DNA from: Diaphorobacter caeni
Lineage (GTDB): Bacteria > Pseudomonadota > Gammaproteobacteria > Burkholderiales > Burkholderiaceae_C
Length of the DNA: 64,000 nt
Reading direction: 5' to 3'
Assembly (NCBI RefSeq): GCF_015354245.1
Contig: NZ_JADKYZ010000001.1
Location: forward strand, 248,001-312,000
Shown here: positions 1 to 9,505 of the stretch, one piece after another
Position numbering within the stretch: position 1 is the stretch's first letter
Layout of the letters: each line of letters starts with the position of its first letter
Made by a program: the position numbers and the translations under genes
Notes under the pieces: generated by a model
Database searches by the model: none
Told to the model about the DNA's origin: nothing
The model's input: the letters and a program-made list of their open reading frames with translations, nothing else

Positions 1-702
1 ACCCACGTCGACGACGAGGATGATGTCGCCGTTCTTCACCTGCTTGCGCCACTGGCCGCCGCTTTGCTGGATCCAGCTGTAGAGCGCGGCCTGCGGCTCT
101 TCGAGCAGCGTGAGGTTCTGAAAACCCGCGTTGCGGCAGGCTTCGGCGGTCAGCTCGCGCGCGGCAGGATCGAACGACGCGGGAATGGTGACGGTGATGT
201 CCTGCTCGTCAAACGGCGCTTCCGGATGCGCGTTGTTCCACGCCCAGCGCAGATGCTTGAGATAGCGCGTCGAGGCTTCGAGCGGCGACACACGCGCGAC
301 TTCCGGCGGCGCATCGGAGGGCAGGATCGCCGCGCGGCGATCCACGCCCGGATGGCACAGCCAGCTCTTGGCGCTGCTCACCAGACGGATGGGCGTGTTC
401 GCACCGCGCGTGCGCGCCAGCTCGCCGACGATGAAGCTCTGCTCGCCCGCGCCCGGCAGCGCCATGTCGGCGGCGGTCAGCTCGGTCTCGTGCGGCAGAT
501 AGAGGAAGGACGGCAGCAGCGGCTTGCCCTCCACGCTCGCGGGCGCGGTGAGCTGCGGCACGCTCAGCACTTGCTGATCGACCTTGTCGCCATCACTGGC
601 GGTCTTGTCCACATACGACAGCGCGCAGTGCGTGGTGCCCAGATCGATGCCGATGCAGAACAGGGCATTGGGATTGGAGTGGGAGGAAGAAGACGAGTCC
701 AT
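1..702 (-). CDS. Hsp70-like (DnaK/HSPA-type) ATPase, 5' part only
   Basis: The gene starts at 702 and runs off the left edge, giving 234 codons of an Hsp70-type actin-fold ATPase domain. The phosphate-1 motif GIDLGTTHCALSYVD lies near residue 18. Further in are the VTIPASFDPAARELT segment and the LLEEPQAALYSW segment typical of Hsp70 proteins, and the visible end (ILVVDVG) begins phosphate-2. The N-terminus has a Ser/Asn-rich lead that DnaK lacks, so this is a divergent Hsp70 paralogue rather than the housekeeping DnaK. The upstream gene on the same strand encodes a DUF2760 protein; the pairing suggests a joint function. Role, substrate and C-terminal domain cannot be judged because the gene is truncated by the window. 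Confidence 0.85.
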   Translation of the reverse strand, partial: MDSSSSSHSNPNALFCIGIDLGTTHCALSYVDKTASDGDKVDQQVLSVPQLTAPASVEGKPLLPSFLYLPHETELTAADMALPGAGEQSFIVGELARTRGANTPIRLVSSAKSWLCHPGVDRRAAILPSDAPPEVARVSPLEASTRYLKHLRWAWNNAHPEAPFDEQDITVTIPASFDPAARELTAEACRNAGFQNLTLLEEPQAALYSWIQQSGGQWRKQVKNGDIILVVDVG

Positions 703-784
703 AAAAATTCTTTGCAATCAAACGAGGCGCAATCAGGCGCACATTCTTCGTTGTAGCGCGGCGTCGCCCATCAAAAGGCCGCGG

Positions 785-874
785 AGCAGGCCATACCAGC
801 AGACGCCGAGCAAGAGCCGCCTCGCGGCGAAGGCGTCGTCCCCCAGGGGGAAGGCGCGAAGCGACTCAGGGGGA
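785..874 (-). repeat. Intergenic repeat family B, copy 1
   Basis: Read on the minus strand, this spacer between the DUF2760 and Hsp70-like genes has a CCCCCTGAG start, a GCGCCTTCCCCCTGGGGG block and a CGCGAGGCGGCTCTTGC end. Related copies lie at 27965-28064 and 48459-48560. It begins directly after the DUF2760 stop codon. Confidence 0.6.
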
Positions 875-875
875 G

Positions 876-1508
876 TCACAGCTCCACTTCGGCCTGGGCC
901 ACGATCTCGGCGGCCTTCTCATCGGTCAGCTGCGGCAGCTGCATCCGGGTCACCTTCCAGCCACGGTGCGTGAGCGTGCCGGTGAACGGCGCCTGACCCA
1001 CGACGTTGCCGGTGAGCCGGATCGCCGTGGTGTCGAAGCCGGGCGCGACGGTGATGCGGCTGCCTTCGGCTTCATCGCGCACGGGGGCGAGCGTGAAGTG
1101 CTCCTTGAGCACCTTGCGGCAGCCCTCATGCACCACGCGCGCGGCCGCGCCGATCTCGGCGTCGGTGTAGTGCTTCACCTCTTCCTGGATGAAGTCCACG
1201 AAGCGCGCCTCGCGCTGCATCAGGCCCAGCACCTGCAGGGCCGCCGTGTCGGTCGGCACGCGGATCTGCACCGTGCGCTCGATGATCTTCTCGACGGGGA
1301 CTTCCACGCGGGTCGCGACGATCTTCTCGACCGGCACTTCGATGCGCACTTCCCGAGGTTCGGGCGTGGGCACGTCGGCAGCGAGCGCTTCGCCGCCGCG
1401 CAGACGGGTGATGTCGCCCGCCAGGCGCGCATTGCCCAGAATGGCAAAGAAACTGCCGATGGCAATCGCGACGCGACTGAAAAACGAGGGGGGATTCTGT
1501 TGGGTCAT
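876..1508 (-). CDS. DUF2760 domain protein
   Basis: A 210-residue protein. A hydrophobic stretch near the N-terminus (residues about 8-25, FFSRVAIAIGSFFAILG) may anchor it in the membrane. It is followed by a Val/Glu/Pro-rich segment with repeated EVPVEKI units (about 50-75) and then the conserved DUF2760 region. That region has LMQREARFVDFIQEEV and HEGCRKVL motifs and ends in a beta-rich part. The ATG at 1508 is preferred over an in-frame TTG at 1550 that lacks a Shine-Dalgarno sequence. The gene precedes the Hsp70-like gene on the same strand and is probably cotranscribed with it. DUF2760 has no established function; association with the Hsp70-like protein is inferred from position. Confidence 0.8.
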   Translation of the reverse strand: MTQQNPPSFFSRVAIAIGSFFAILGNARLAGDITRLRGGEALAADVPTPEPREVRIEVPVEKIVATRVEVPVEKIIERTVQIRVPTDTAALQVLGLMQREARFVDFIQEEVKHYTDAEIGAAARVVHEGCRKVLKEHFTLAPVRDEAEGSRITVAPGFDTTAIRLTGNVVGQAPFTGTLTHRGWKVTRMQLPQLTDEKAAEIVAQAEVEL

Positions 1509-1736
1509 ATCGTGGGTCCCGAAGTGCGATTCGGGTGCAACCCCGGCCAACTCGTGTGCTGGCGCCGGAGAGGGGACAAAAGGGGCTCGCTCAGTCGCTC
1601 AGCGGAAATCGTCGGGATGAAATCAGTCCCCAGGACCCGCCGCTGGCACGTGCACGCGCATGCGCGAGGGGCTCCATGTTACCGAAAGCAGGCAACCCCA
1701 GCGTCACTGCGGGGCTTGGAGGCGTCGCGGTGCGTT

Positions 1737-2396
1737 TCAATCCCGCTTCGGCGCGCCCAGCGGAAAGAAATGCCGGAACGGCCGGGCTTCGTCCACCGCC
1801 CGTGCAAAGGACGGGCGTGCGAGCAGCCGGGCGTGGTAGGCCTTGAGGGTGGGGCAGTCGTCGGGAATCGCCACCGTCCAGTCCGCATAGAACAGCGACG
1901 GAGCGGCCGCGCAGTCGGCCATGCTGAAGTCGCAGCCTGCCGCCCAGACGCGTCCGGCCAGCCTTTCATCCAGCCAGCGGTAGGCGATGGCGAGCTTGTC
2001 CTCGGCCTGCGCCATGCCGTCGCGGCGCCTGGCCTCATCCCCCGAGAGCGCGCCGAACACGGCGGCCTGCATCGGGGCCATCACATGCAGGTCGAAGAAG
2101 CGATCCATGAAGCGCACCTCGAGCGCCGCGCCGGCGTCGGTGGGAATCAGGCGCACGGGGCCGGGGTGGCGCAGTTGCAGATGCTCGATGACGATGCTGC
2201 TCTCGGCCACGGTGAGGCCGTCGTCCACCAGCACCGGAAACTTGCGCAGCGGCCAGCGCGCGGACCAGTCTGCGACGTGATCGGGATGTTCGGGGCCGAT
2301 GCAGCGGAACTCGAACGGCGTCCGGTTTTCGTAGAGCGCGATCAGCGCCTTCTGGGTGTAGGAGGAGAAGGGATGACCGTAGAGGGCGAGGGGCAT
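1737..2396 (-). CDS. Glutathione S-transferase family protein
   Basis: A 219-residue protein of normal GST length. The N-terminal thioredoxin-like domain starts MPLALYGHPFSSYTQKALIAL. It carries the cis-Pro and glutathione-binding block FPVLVDDGLTVAESSIVIEHL near residues 50-70. An all-helical C-terminal domain follows, with the N-capping motif FSMADCAAAPSL. The Ser/Tyr cluster near residues 10-13 is the likely catalytic site. The substrate is not predictable. The ATG at 2396 is preceded by GGGAG at a good distance. Its terminator-proximal position and a stem-loop at 2530-2562 separate it from the upstream operon, so it is probably transcribed on its own. Confidence 0.9.
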   Translation of the reverse strand: MPLALYGHPFSSYTQKALIALYENRTPFEFRCIGPEHPDHVADWSARWPLRKFPVLVDDGLTVAESSIVIEHLQLRHPGPVRLIPTDAGAALEVRFMDRFFDLHVMAPMQAAVFGALSGDEARRRDGMAQAEDKLAIAYRWLDERLAGRVWAAGCDFSMADCAAAPSLFYADWTVAIPDDCPTLKAYHARLLARPSFARAVDEARPFRHFFPLGAPKRD

Positions 2397-2529
2397 GGCG
2401 TGACTCCCTGTGCAGATCATCGATCCGCAGGGTGCAGGTCGATGATGGAATGTACCCAGAATGCCGACGATGCAGCATTGAAAATATCTCAAACCCGAGC
2501 GGCCGGAATCGGGCCGGGCAAAAAGCAAA

Positions 2530-2562
2530 AATGGCCCGCTGCACAAGGCAACGGGCCATTTC
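2530..2562 (-). terminator. Rho-independent terminator of the 5-oxoproline operon
   Basis: A perfect 10-bp inverted repeat (AAATGGCCCG / CGGGCCATTT) has a 13-nt loop. On the minus strand it is followed by a T-rich tail (TTTTTGCTTTTTG). It lies 47 nt beyond the stop codon of the Bug-type binding protein gene. Confidence 0.8.
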
Positions 2563-2608
2563 TCATCGAGTGCCGGCGATCGGCTTCAAACGTGATCGCG
2601 CATCGCCC

Positions 2609-3601
2609 TCACTCCGCCGTGATCTTGGCGAATTTCACCAGCTCGGCGTACTTGCCCATGTCGCTGCGGATGATCTGGGCGAGGTCTTCATCGCCCTTGG
2701 CGGCGGGGGCACCGGCGGCGTCGAGGCGCGCGCGGATGGCGGGATCCGCAAGGCCCGCCTTGAGGGCCGCCTTCAGCTTGCTCACGACCTCGGGTGGCAG
2801 ACCCTTGGGGCCCGCGAAGGCGAACCAGCCGTTGAGCGCATAGCCCTTGAGCGACGGGCTTTCGCTGAGCGCGGGGATGTCCTTCATGGATGCCACGCGG
2901 GTGGCCGTGGTCACGCCGAGAGCCGTCATGCGGCCTTCCTTGATGAACGGGGCCGCGAGCGATTGGGAGATGACGCCGAAGTCCAGCGTGCCGCCCGCCA
3001 GGTCGCTGACCATCGCGGCCGAGCCCTTGTAGGGGATGTGCGCGAGATCGACGCCCGCGATCTTCTTGATCAGCTCGCCGGAGAAGTGCGGCGTGGAGCC
3101 GACGCCGGGGCTGCCGTAGCTGTACTTGCCGGGATTGGCCTTGGCCAGAGCGACGAACTCCTCGGCGGTCTTGACCTTCATGCTCGAGCCGGCCACCCAG
3201 ATGTTGGGGGCGATGGCGGCGAGGCCGATGGGCGTCAGGTCCACGGAAGGATCGTATTTCTGCGCCGCGTTGACGAACTTGGTGCCCGCCATTTCATTGC
3301 TCGAACCGGCCATCAGCGTGTAGCCATCGGGCTTGGAACTGACCACGCGCTGCGCGCCGACCACGCCCGCTGCGCCGGGAATGTTCTCGACGACCACCGT
3401 CGCGTTGAGGTGGGTGGTCAGCATCTCGGCGATGATGCGGCCGACCATGTCGACCGAGCCACCGGGCGCGAACGGAACGATCAGGCGGATCGGCTTGTTG
3501 GGGTAGTTGGCCTGCGCGATGGCGGGGCCTGCCAGCGTCAGAGCGGACATCGCGGCGGCCGTGGCCACCAGCGCGCGTCGTGAAATCAGTGGTTGAGTCA
3601 T
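2609..3601 (-). CDS. Bug-family (TctC-like) periplasmic solute-binding protein
   Basis: A 330-residue tripartite tricarboxylate transporter receptor of the Bug family. The signal peptide (residues 1-29) carries SRRALV, a Tat-like twin-arginine motif, and likely cleaves after AIA. The mature start NYPNKPIRLIVPFAPGGSVDMVGR is the Bug hallmark. The VVVENIPGAAGVVGAQRV segment and SYGSPGVGSTPHFSGEL loop that contact the carboxylate ligand are present. It binds a small carboxylated compound in the periplasm. It is the last gene of the operon with pxpA, pxpBC and pcp, so 5-oxoproline or glutamate is the obvious candidate ligand. No TctA/TctB membrane genes are nearby, as is usual for orphan Bug proteins. 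Start supported by AGGA seven bases upstream. Confidence 0.92.
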   Translation of the reverse strand: MTQPLISRRALVATAAAMSALTLAGPAIAQANYPNKPIRLIVPFAPGGSVDMVGRIIAEMLTTHLNATVVVENIPGAAGVVGAQRVVSSKPDGYTLMAGSSNEMAGTKFVNAAQKYDPSVDLTPIGLAAIAPNIWVAGSSMKVKTAEEFVALAKANPGKYSYGSPGVGSTPHFSGELIKKIAGVDLAHIPYKGSAAMVSDLAGGTLDFGVISQSLAAPFIKEGRMTALGVTTATRVASMKDIPALSESPSLKGYALNGWFAFAGPKGLPPEVVSKLKAALKAGLADPAIRARLDAAGAPAAKGDEDLAQIIRSDMGKYAELVKFAKITAE

Positions 3602-3658
3602 GTGGGTCCTGTGGTGATCGGGGTTGAAGGCGGGGAAGTGGGTCGGGCCAGCGCTGCG

Positions 3659-5383
3659 TCAGGCGATGCGCGCCAGCGCCGCGCCCAGCGTCTGCGCCGT
3701 GCCGGCTTGGGCCAGCAGCGCGATCTTTCCGCTCTTGTGCGCGGTCACCTGCATTTCCATCTTCATCGCCTCCATCACCGCGATCACGTCGCCTTCGTTC
3801 ACGGTGTCGCCGTCCTGCACCTTCCAGGCGTGCAGATTGCCCGCGATGGGGGATTCGACGGTGTTCGGATCGGCCGCCGGGGCGGGGGCGGCCTGGCTGG
3901 CGGAGCCGGGCGCGGCGGCAAGACCTTGCAGCAGCGCGGCGGGCAGGCCGAGGGTGACGCGCCTGCCGTCGATCTCGATGGCGGTGCGGGTGAGCGTGGT
4001 GTCGGCCAGCGGCTCGGCGCGCACGGCGGCGGCCAAGGGCTCGGTGAACTCGGTCTCGATCCAGCGGGTGTGGACCTTGAAACCGTCTGCGCCCTCAAAA
4101 TCGGCCTGATTCACCACGGCGCGGTGGAACGGCAATACCGAGGCCACGCCGTCGATCTGGAATTCCTTCAACGCGCGGCGGGCACGCACGAGGGCCTGTT
4201 CACGGGTGGCACCGGTGACGATGAGCTTGGCCATCATCGAATCGAACGAGCCCGAGATGACCGAGCCGGTCTGCACGCCAGAGTCGACGCGCACGCCGGG
4301 GCCGCCCGGGGCGTCGAAGCGGGTGATCTTGCCGGGCGTGGGGAGGAAGCCACGGCCGACGTCTTCCGCGTTGATGCGGAATTCGAACGAGTGGCCGGTG
4401 GGCCGGGGCGTTGCGGTGATCGACAGCGGCAGGCCGTCGGCCACGCGCAGCTGCTCGACGACGAGGTCGACGCCCGTGGTCTGCTCGGTCACCGGGTGCT
4501 CGACCTGCAGGCGGGTGTTGACTTCGAGGAAGGAGATCGCGCCGCTCTGGCTCAGCAGATATTCCACCGTGCCCGCGCTCACATAGCCGGCCTTGGCGCA
4601 GATGGCGCGTGCGGACTCGTGGATGCGCTCGCGCTGCTCGTCGCTGATGAAGGGCGCGGGAGCCTCTTCGACCAGCTTCTGGTTGCGGCGCTGCAGCGAG
4701 CAGTCGCGCGTGCCGAGCACGACCACGTTGCCGTGGGTGTCGGCGATCACCTGGGCCTCGATGTGGCGCGGCTTGTCGAGGAACTGCTCGACGAAGCACT
4801 CGCCACGACCAAAGGCGGTGATGGCCTCGCGGGTGGCCGACGCGAACAGCTCTTCGACCTCGTCCATGCGCCACGCGATCTTCATGCCGCGACCCCCGCC
4901 GCCGAATGCGGCCTTGATGATGATGGGCAGACCGTGCTGCTCGGCAAAGGCCAGCACCTCGCTGGCGTCCTTCACCGGATCCTTGGTGCCCGCGACGAGC
5001 GGCGCTCCCACATCGAGCGCCACCTTGCGCGCGCTGACCTTGTCGCCGAGCAGGGCGATGGTCTCGGGTCGGGGGCCGATCCAGATCAGGCCCGCATTGA
5101 GGACGGCGCTGGCAAAGGCTTCGCTTTCCGACAGAAAGCCGTAGCCGGGGTGCACCGCGTCGGCGCCGCTTTTCTTCGCGATGTCGATGATCTTGGCGAT
5201 GTTGAGATAGCTGTCCGCAGGACGCTCGCCGCTCAGGCCATAGGCCTCGTCGGCCATGCGCACATGCTGCGCGTCGATGTCGGAGTCGGCATAGATGGCG
5301 ACGGATTTCACACCGTAGTCTGCGCAGGCGCGAGCCACTCGGACGGCGATCTCACCACGGTTGGCAATCAGTACTTTTTTCAT
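3659..5383 (-). CDS. Biotin carboxylase with C-terminal biotinyl (BCCP) domain
   Basis: A 574-residue protein. Residues 1 to about 450 form a biotin carboxylase: N-terminal [19 protein letters not shown]-grasp glycine-rich loop [18 protein letters not shown], the active-site block [16 protein letters not shown], and RINAEDV. After a linker with Ala/Pro residues, a biotinyl domain ends the protein, with the EAMKME biotinylation site near residue 545. It ATP-dependently carboxylates its own biotin, so it needs a carboxyltransferase partner. The gene lies 13 nt downstream of the pxpBC fusion, whose KipI/KipA-type domains are homologous to the carboxyltransferase part of urea carboxylase. A partnership is therefore likely but is an inference. 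Generic annotation would be acetyl-CoA carboxylase AccC-like, which the context does not favour. Confidence 0.93.
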   Translation of the reverse strand: MKKVLIANRGEIAVRVARACADYGVKSVAIYADSDIDAQHVRMADEAYGLSGERPADSYLNIAKIIDIAKKSGADAVHPGYGFLSESEAFASAVLNAGLIWIGPRPETIALLGDKVSARKVALDVGAPLVAGTKDPVKDASEVLAFAEQHGLPIIIKAAFGGGGRGMKIAWRMDEVEELFASATREAITAFGRGECFVEQFLDKPRHIEAQVIADTHGNVVVLGTRDCSLQRRNQKLVEEAPAPFISDEQRERIHESARAICAKAGYVSAGTVEYLLSQSGAISFLEVNTRLQVEHPVTEQTTGVDLVVEQLRVADGLPLSITATPRPTGHSFEFRINAEDVGRGFLPTPGKITRFDAPGGPGVRVDSGVQTGSVISGSFDSMMAKLIVTGATREQALVRARRALKEFQIDGVASVLPFHRAVVNQADFEGADGFKVHTRWIETEFTEPLAAAVRAEPLADTTLTRTAIEIDGRRVTLGLPAALLQGLAAAPGSASQAAPAPAADPNTVESPIAGNLHAWKVQDGDTVNEGDVIAVMEAMKMEMQVTAHKSGKIALLAQAGTAQTLGAALARIA

Positions 5384-5396
5384 GGCGATGTTCTCT

Positions 5397-7019
5397 TCAG
5401 GCGTTGGGGACGGATGCAGCGGGCGTCAGCTCGCTGAACCGGCGAATGGGGTTGAAGCGCAGCCACGCACCCACGGGGATCTGGCCCGCGCGGTCGAGGT
5501 GGTGCGGGGCGACGCAGGCGATCACGGGGTAGCCGCCGGTCAGGGGATGGTCCGCAAGGAACAGCACGGGCTGGCCGTTGGCGGGCACCTGCAGCGCGCC
5601 GAGCGGCGTGCCCTCGCTGGGCAGCTCGGCCGTGATGGTGCGCGTGAGCGGCACCTCGCCCGCGATGCGCAGGCCCACGCGGTTGGACTGCGGCGTGACC
5701 TGCCAGCGCTGGGCGCACAGCAGCTCGACGGCCTCTGGCATGAACCAGTCGGTGCGCGGGCCGAACTCGATGTCGAGCACCACGTCGTTCTCGAGCGTGG
5801 GCAGATCATCGGGCGGCATTGCGGTGTCGCCGACGATCTGGCCTGCAGCGCGGTGAACGCCCAGCACATCGCCTGCCTTGAGCGGCGCGGGGCCCACGTT
5901 GGCGAGGGTGTCGGTGGCGCAGCTGTCGAGGATCGGCGTCACGTCGAAGCCGCCGCGCACCGCCACGTAGCAGCGCGCGCCCGCCGCAGGCTGGCCGATG
6001 GCCAGCGTGTCGCCATCGGCCATCGGGATGGGCGCGTAGCGCGCGGCATTCCAGCGTTGGCCGTCGGCGGTAGTGATCGTGATGGGAGCGTCGGCGCCCG
6101 TCACCGCGACCACGTTGTCGCCACGGCTCCTGAGCTGCAGGCCGCCGCCCACGGTCTCGAGCGCAGCGACATGGCTGGCGTTGCCGACGAGGCGGTTCGC
6201 CGTCTTGAGCGCAACCTGGTCCATCGCGCCAGAGGCCGACACGCCCTGGCCCGCCTGGCCATGGCGCCCCGTGTCCTGGAACACGGTGAGCAGGCCGGTC
6301 GCGCGCACCAGCAGTGCATGGGCGCTGGCGGACGATGCGGGCTTTTCAGCGGCCTTGGGCGCCGTGGTTTCCGCAGCGGCGGGCAGCTTGGCCGCGTCCA
6401 CGAATCGCACGCGGTAGCCGGGCTGCAGCAAGGCGGGCAGGGGGCGCGAGAGGTCCCACATCGGCGTTTCGGTCACGCCGAGCAACTGCCAGCCGCCGGG
6501 GCTGGCCTGCGGGTAGACCGCGCTGAAGGTGCCCGCAAGCGCCACGGAACCCGCTGGCACCTTGGTGCGCGGCGAGCTGCGGCGGGGCACGTTGAAGATC
6601 GGGTCGCCGCCGCTCAGGTAGCCGAAGCCCGGCGCGAAGCCGGTGAAGGCGACGGTGTATTCGCTGCCGGTGTGGCGGGCAATGACTTCCTCTTGGCTGA
6701 TGCCGAGGATCTGCGCCACATCGGCCAGGTCCTCGCCGTTGTAGTACACGGGGATTTCCACGAGCACGTCGCTGCGTTCGGCGCGCGCGTCGAGCTTGCG
6801 CGAGGCGATCTCGGTCACCACCTGCGCGGCCGTTGTGGCCGAGGCGCGAAAGTACACAAGAATCGTCCTGGCGGCCGGAACCAGCTCCTGCACGCCGTGC
6901 ACCGGCGTGCGCTGCAGCGAGGCCAGCAGCGCCAGCGTGTCGTCCAGATCGGCGAGTTCCACCATCAACGCGTTGCGGTTGACAGGCAGAAATCGCATGG
7001 TGTTTTTTTCGACGGTCAT
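5397..7019 (-). CDS. pxpBC: Fused 5-oxoprolinase subunits PxpB-PxpC (KipI-KipA type)
   Basis: A 540-residue natural fusion. Residues about 9-212 are the PxpB/KipI (allophanate hydrolase subunit 1) domain with the GFAPGFGYL and PGGWQLLG motifs. An Ala/Pro-rich linker follows. Residues about 233-525 are the PxpC/KipA (subunit 2, biotin-dependent carboxyltransferase-like) domain, with [21 protein letters not shown] and [10 protein letters not shown]. PxpB and PxpC with PxpA form the ATP-dependent prokaryotic 5-oxoprolinase, which opens 5-oxoproline to L-glutamate. In many bacteria B and C are separate genes. The gene sits 19 nt downstream of pxpA and just upstream of the biotin carboxylase gene. 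The start at 7019 has AGGAAA upstream. Confidence 0.93.
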   Translation of the reverse strand: MTVEKNTMRFLPVNRNALMVELADLDDTLALLASLQRTPVHGVQELVPAARTILVYFRASATTAAQVVTEIASRKLDARAERSDVLVEIPVYYNGEDLADVAQILGISQEEVIARHTGSEYTVAFTGFAPGFGYLSGGDPIFNVPRRSSPRTKVPAGSVALAGTFSAVYPQASPGGWQLLGVTETPMWDLSRPLPALLQPGYRVRFVDAAKLPAAAETTAPKAAEKPASSASAHALLVRATGLLTVFQDTGRHGQAGQGVSASGAMDQVALKTANRLVGNASHVAALETVGGGLQLRSRGDNVVAVTGADAPITITTADGQRWNAARYAPIPMADGDTLAIGQPAAGARCYVAVRGGFDVTPILDSCATDTLANVGPAPLKAGDVLGVHRAAGQIVGDTAMPPDDLPTLENDVVLDIEFGPRTDWFMPEAVELLCAQRWQVTPQSNRVGLRIAGEVPLTRTITAELPSEGTPLGALQVPANGQPVLFLADHPLTGGYPVIACVAPHHLDRAGQIPVGAWLRFNPIRRFSELTPAASVPNA

Positions 7020-7038
7020 CGTGCGCTTTCCTGAGTCT

Positions 7039-7800
7039 TCATTGCACGAACGAGGCGATCGCGATGCCGTCGCGCGTGAAGCGCTCGCGCAGATTGAGCG
7101 CGATGGAGACGGCGCCGGGGCTGTCGCCGTGCACGCAGATCGAGTCGGCTTCGATGCGCACGGTGCTGCCGTCGATGGCGGTCACCGCGCCGTCGCGAAC
7201 GAGCTTGACCATGCGCTCGGTGATCTCGCTTTCATCGTGCAGCACGGCACCCGGCAGGGTGCGCGAGACCAGCTCGCCGCCCGGCGTGTAGGCGCGGTCG
7301 GCAAAGGCTTCGGCGACCACGGTGAGGCCCGCTTCGCGCGCCCACTGGATCAGCGGCGCGCCTGCGAGCGCAACCAGCACGAGCGACTTGTCGATCTCGA
7401 GCAGCGCCTTGATCACATCGCCCGCCTGACGCTTGTCCTGGGCGATCTTGTTGTAGAGCGCGCCGTGGGGCTTCACATATTTGACGCTCGTGCCCGCGGC
7501 CTGCGCGAGGCCCTGCAGCGCGCCGATCTGGTAGATCACGCTGGCGATGAGGTCGGCGCTGCCGATGTCCATGTTGCGGCGGCCGAAGCCCACCAGATCG
7601 GGGTATGCCACATGCGCGCCGACGGTGACGTTGCGCTCCTTGGCGGCCTTGAGCGTCTTGAGGATGCCCGCCGGATCGCCCGCGTGAAAACCGCAGGCCA
7701 CGTTGGCGCTGCTCACGATGTCGAGCATTGCGGCGTCGTCGCCCATGCTCCATGCGCCAAAGCTCTCGCCGAGGTCGCTGTTGAGGTCCATTTTCATCAT
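7039..7800 (-). CDS. pxpA: 5-oxoprolinase subunit A (LamB/YcsF family)
   Basis: A 253-residue LamB/YcsF protein. Hallmarks are [15 protein letters not shown] near the start, [14 protein letters not shown] (about residues 31-44), [43 protein letters not shown] and the final ICVHGDSP block. These supply the conserved Asp, His and Glu residues of the family. It is the hydrolase-like subunit of the PxpABC complex converting 5-oxoproline plus ATP to glutamate. The gene lies between pcp and pxpBC in one minus-strand operon. AGAGAAG precedes the start at 7800; ATG at 7797 is an alternative. Confidence 0.95.
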   Translation of the reverse strand: MMKMDLNSDLGESFGAWSMGDDAAMLDIVSSANVACGFHAGDPAGILKTLKAAKERNVTVGAHVAYPDLVGFGRRNMDIGSADLIASVIYQIGALQGLAQAAGTSVKYVKPHGALYNKIAQDKRQAGDVIKALLEIDKSLVLVALAGAPLIQWAREAGLTVVAEAFADRAYTPGGELVSRTLPGAVLHDESEITERMVKLVRDGAVTAIDGSTVRIEADSICVHGDSPGAVSIALNLRERFTRDGIAIASFVQ

Positions 7801-7827
7801 GATGCTTCTCTTGTTGGTGTGGCCGGT

Positions 7828-8499
7828 TCAGGAGATCTGGCCTGCGGTGACGCGCAGGTCCTGCTCCACCGTCATGGCGGCGTGCAGTGCTGCGCGGATG
7901 CCCTTGACCTGCGAGGCCAGATCCATGCCGGCATTGCTCGGGTTCTTGTCCTTCATGTCGGGCAGCGGCGGCACGTGAATGAAGCCACCGCGCGCGCCGG
8001 GGGCTGCTGCGCTATGCGCGAGGCTGTGCATCACCGCATAGAAGATGTGGTTGCAGACAAAGGTTCCGGCGGTGTTGGAGACCGACGCGGCTACGCCCGT
8101 GTCGAGCATGGCGCGCGTCATGGCCTTGATCGGCAAGGTGGAGAAGTAGGCCGAGGGGCCGCCTTGCACCACTTGCGTGTCCACGGGTTGATTGCCCGCG
8201 TTGTCCGCGATGCGCGCATCATCCAGATTGATGGCCACGCGCTCCGGTGTGATGTCGCTGCGGTTGCCCGCAAAACCCAGCGCCACGACCAGCACGGGCC
8301 GGTAGCGCGCGATGGCCTGATCCAGCGCCTCGATCGAATCGCCGAACACGCAGGGCAGCTCGACGCCGTGCACCGTGGCTCCGGCGATGACCTCGCCATC
8401 GAGCGCGCGGGCGATCTCCCATGCGGGGTTGATCGGATCGTTCTCGAAGGGCTCGAAGCCGGTCAGCAGGATCGTGGGGGCGGAGTTTCGAATGGACAT
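7828..8499 (-). CDS. pcp: Pyroglutamyl-peptidase I
   Basis: A 223-residue C15 cysteine peptidase that removes N-terminal pyroglutamate from peptides. The start of the fold, ILLTGFEPFENDPINPAWEIA, and the catalytic regions ITPERVAINLDDAR (Glu), SNTAGTFVCNHIFY (Cys) and GGFIHVPPLP (His) are all present, so the enzyme should be active. The start at 8499 is chosen over an upstream in-frame ATG at 8547 because AAGGA sits just ahead and the family begins there. Position upstream of pxpA suggests that free 5-oxoproline released from peptides feeds directly into PxpABC. Confidence 0.95.
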   Translation of the reverse strand: MSIRNSAPTILLTGFEPFENDPINPAWEIARALDGEVIAGATVHGVELPCVFGDSIEALDQAIARYRPVLVVALGFAGNRSDITPERVAINLDDARIADNAGNQPVDTQVVQGGPSAYFSTLPIKAMTRAMLDTGVAASVSNTAGTFVCNHIFYAVMHSLAHSAAAPGARGGFIHVPPLPDMKDKNPSNAGMDLASQVKGIRAALHAAMTVEQDLRVTAGQIS

Positions 8500-8543
8500 G
8501 CGGGAATCCTTCTCGTGGGCTGTGGACGTTGGGCTGGCGGTGA

Positions 8544-9497
8544 TCAACGGAACATCAGGAAATACAGGATGAACACATTGGCGACCAGAAGCAAGAGCGC
8601 CGTGGGAATCTGCGCCTTGATCACCGCGTTCTTGTCGATCTCCAGCAGCGCGGCGGGCACGAGGTTGAAGTTCGCGGCCATCGGCGTCATCAGCGTGCCG
8701 CAGTAGCCCGAAAGCATGCCCACGGCGGCCATCACGGCCGGGTCGCCACCGAAGTGGTGGACCAGCACCGGCACGCCCACGCCGCCGGTCATCACCGGGA
8801 AGGCAGCGAAGCCGTTGCCCATGATGACGGTGAACAGCGCCATGCCGATCACGTAGACCGCGACGGCGATGAACTTGATGTCCATGTTGATGTAGGTGGT
8901 CGTCACATAGGCCACGGCCTTGCCCACGCCCGCGTCCGAGAACACGAGGCCGAGCATGCCCAGCATCTGCGGCAGCACCAGTGCCCAGCCGAGCGCGTCG
9001 GTGAGGCGCCAGGATTCACGCATGCCCTGCACGGGCGACTCGCGCGTGAGCCAGCAGGCGAGGATCAGCGCGATCACGCAGCCCACGCCCAGGCTCACCA
9101 GCGTGGTGTTCTTGGGGTCGAGCAGCGGTGTGCCGCCGATGACCAGGTGCTTGGCCGACAGCGTGCCGATCATGGTGATCAGCGGAATCGCGAGGGCCGG
9201 CACGAAGAGCTTGTTGCCAAGGCGCTTGGCGCTTTCCAGATATTGCGCGTCGGTGCGGGGCTGGTGCTTGCCACCGGCCACGCCGCCAAAGCCCGCGATC
9301 ACGGCCATGATCACGGCCATGAGACCGATCCACATGGGCGGGATCACGTCGCCCGCAAGGAACACGACCGCATAGATCGCCCAGAAAGCGGCACTGGAGA
9401 AGCGGCGTGGATTGGTCGCGTCGCGAACCGTGAGCAGCGCCGTGACGGCCAGGATGAAGCCGATCAGGTAGTAGAGGTGTTGAATCGTCAGCGTCAT
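8544..9497 (-). CDS. DUF979 membrane protein, putative 5-oxoproline permease subunit
   Basis: A 317-residue polytopic membrane protein of family DUF979, with around nine hydrophobic segments starting at LYYLIGFILAVTALL. A conserved loop VFSDAGVGKAV and a C-terminal GGVGVPVLVHHFGGDPAVMAAVGMLSG region are seen. It is coupled to the DUF969 gene. The GTG at 9509 overlaps the DUF969 stop, but the ATG at 9497 gives the usual family start. DUF969 and DUF979 occur side by side next to pcp in many bacteria and are thought to form a two-part transporter. The substrate (5-oxoproline) is inferred from this operon. Confidence 0.85.
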   Translation of the reverse strand: MTLTIQHLYYLIGFILAVTALLTVRDATNPRRFSSAAFWAIYAVVFLAGDVIPPMWIGLMAVIMAVIAGFGGVAGGKHQPRTDAQYLESAKRLGNKLFVPALAIPLITMIGTLSAKHLVIGGTPLLDPKNTTLVSLGVGCVIALILACWLTRESPVQGMRESWRLTDALGWALVLPQMLGMLGLVFSDAGVGKAVAYVTTTYINMDIKFIAVAVYVIGMALFTVIMGNGFAAFPVMTGGVGVPVLVHHFGGDPAVMAAVGMLSGYCGTLMTPMAANFNLVPAALLEIDKNAVIKAQIPTALLLLVANVFILYFLMFR

Positions 9498-9505
9498 GTT
9501 CGTGC

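Noticed and set aside
966-2843. Long plus-strand open frame over DUF2760, GST and Bug genes
   Set aside because: It is antisense to clear genes, has no family motifs and shows the Arg/His/Gly-rich composition typical of shadow frames in high-GC DNA.
3593-7034. Plus-strand open frames of 614 and 557 codons opposite the biotin carboxylase and pxpBC genes
   Set aside because: Both mirror genes with intact active-site motifs; the translated frames are low-complexity Gly/Arg/His/Asp-rich with no recognisable domain.
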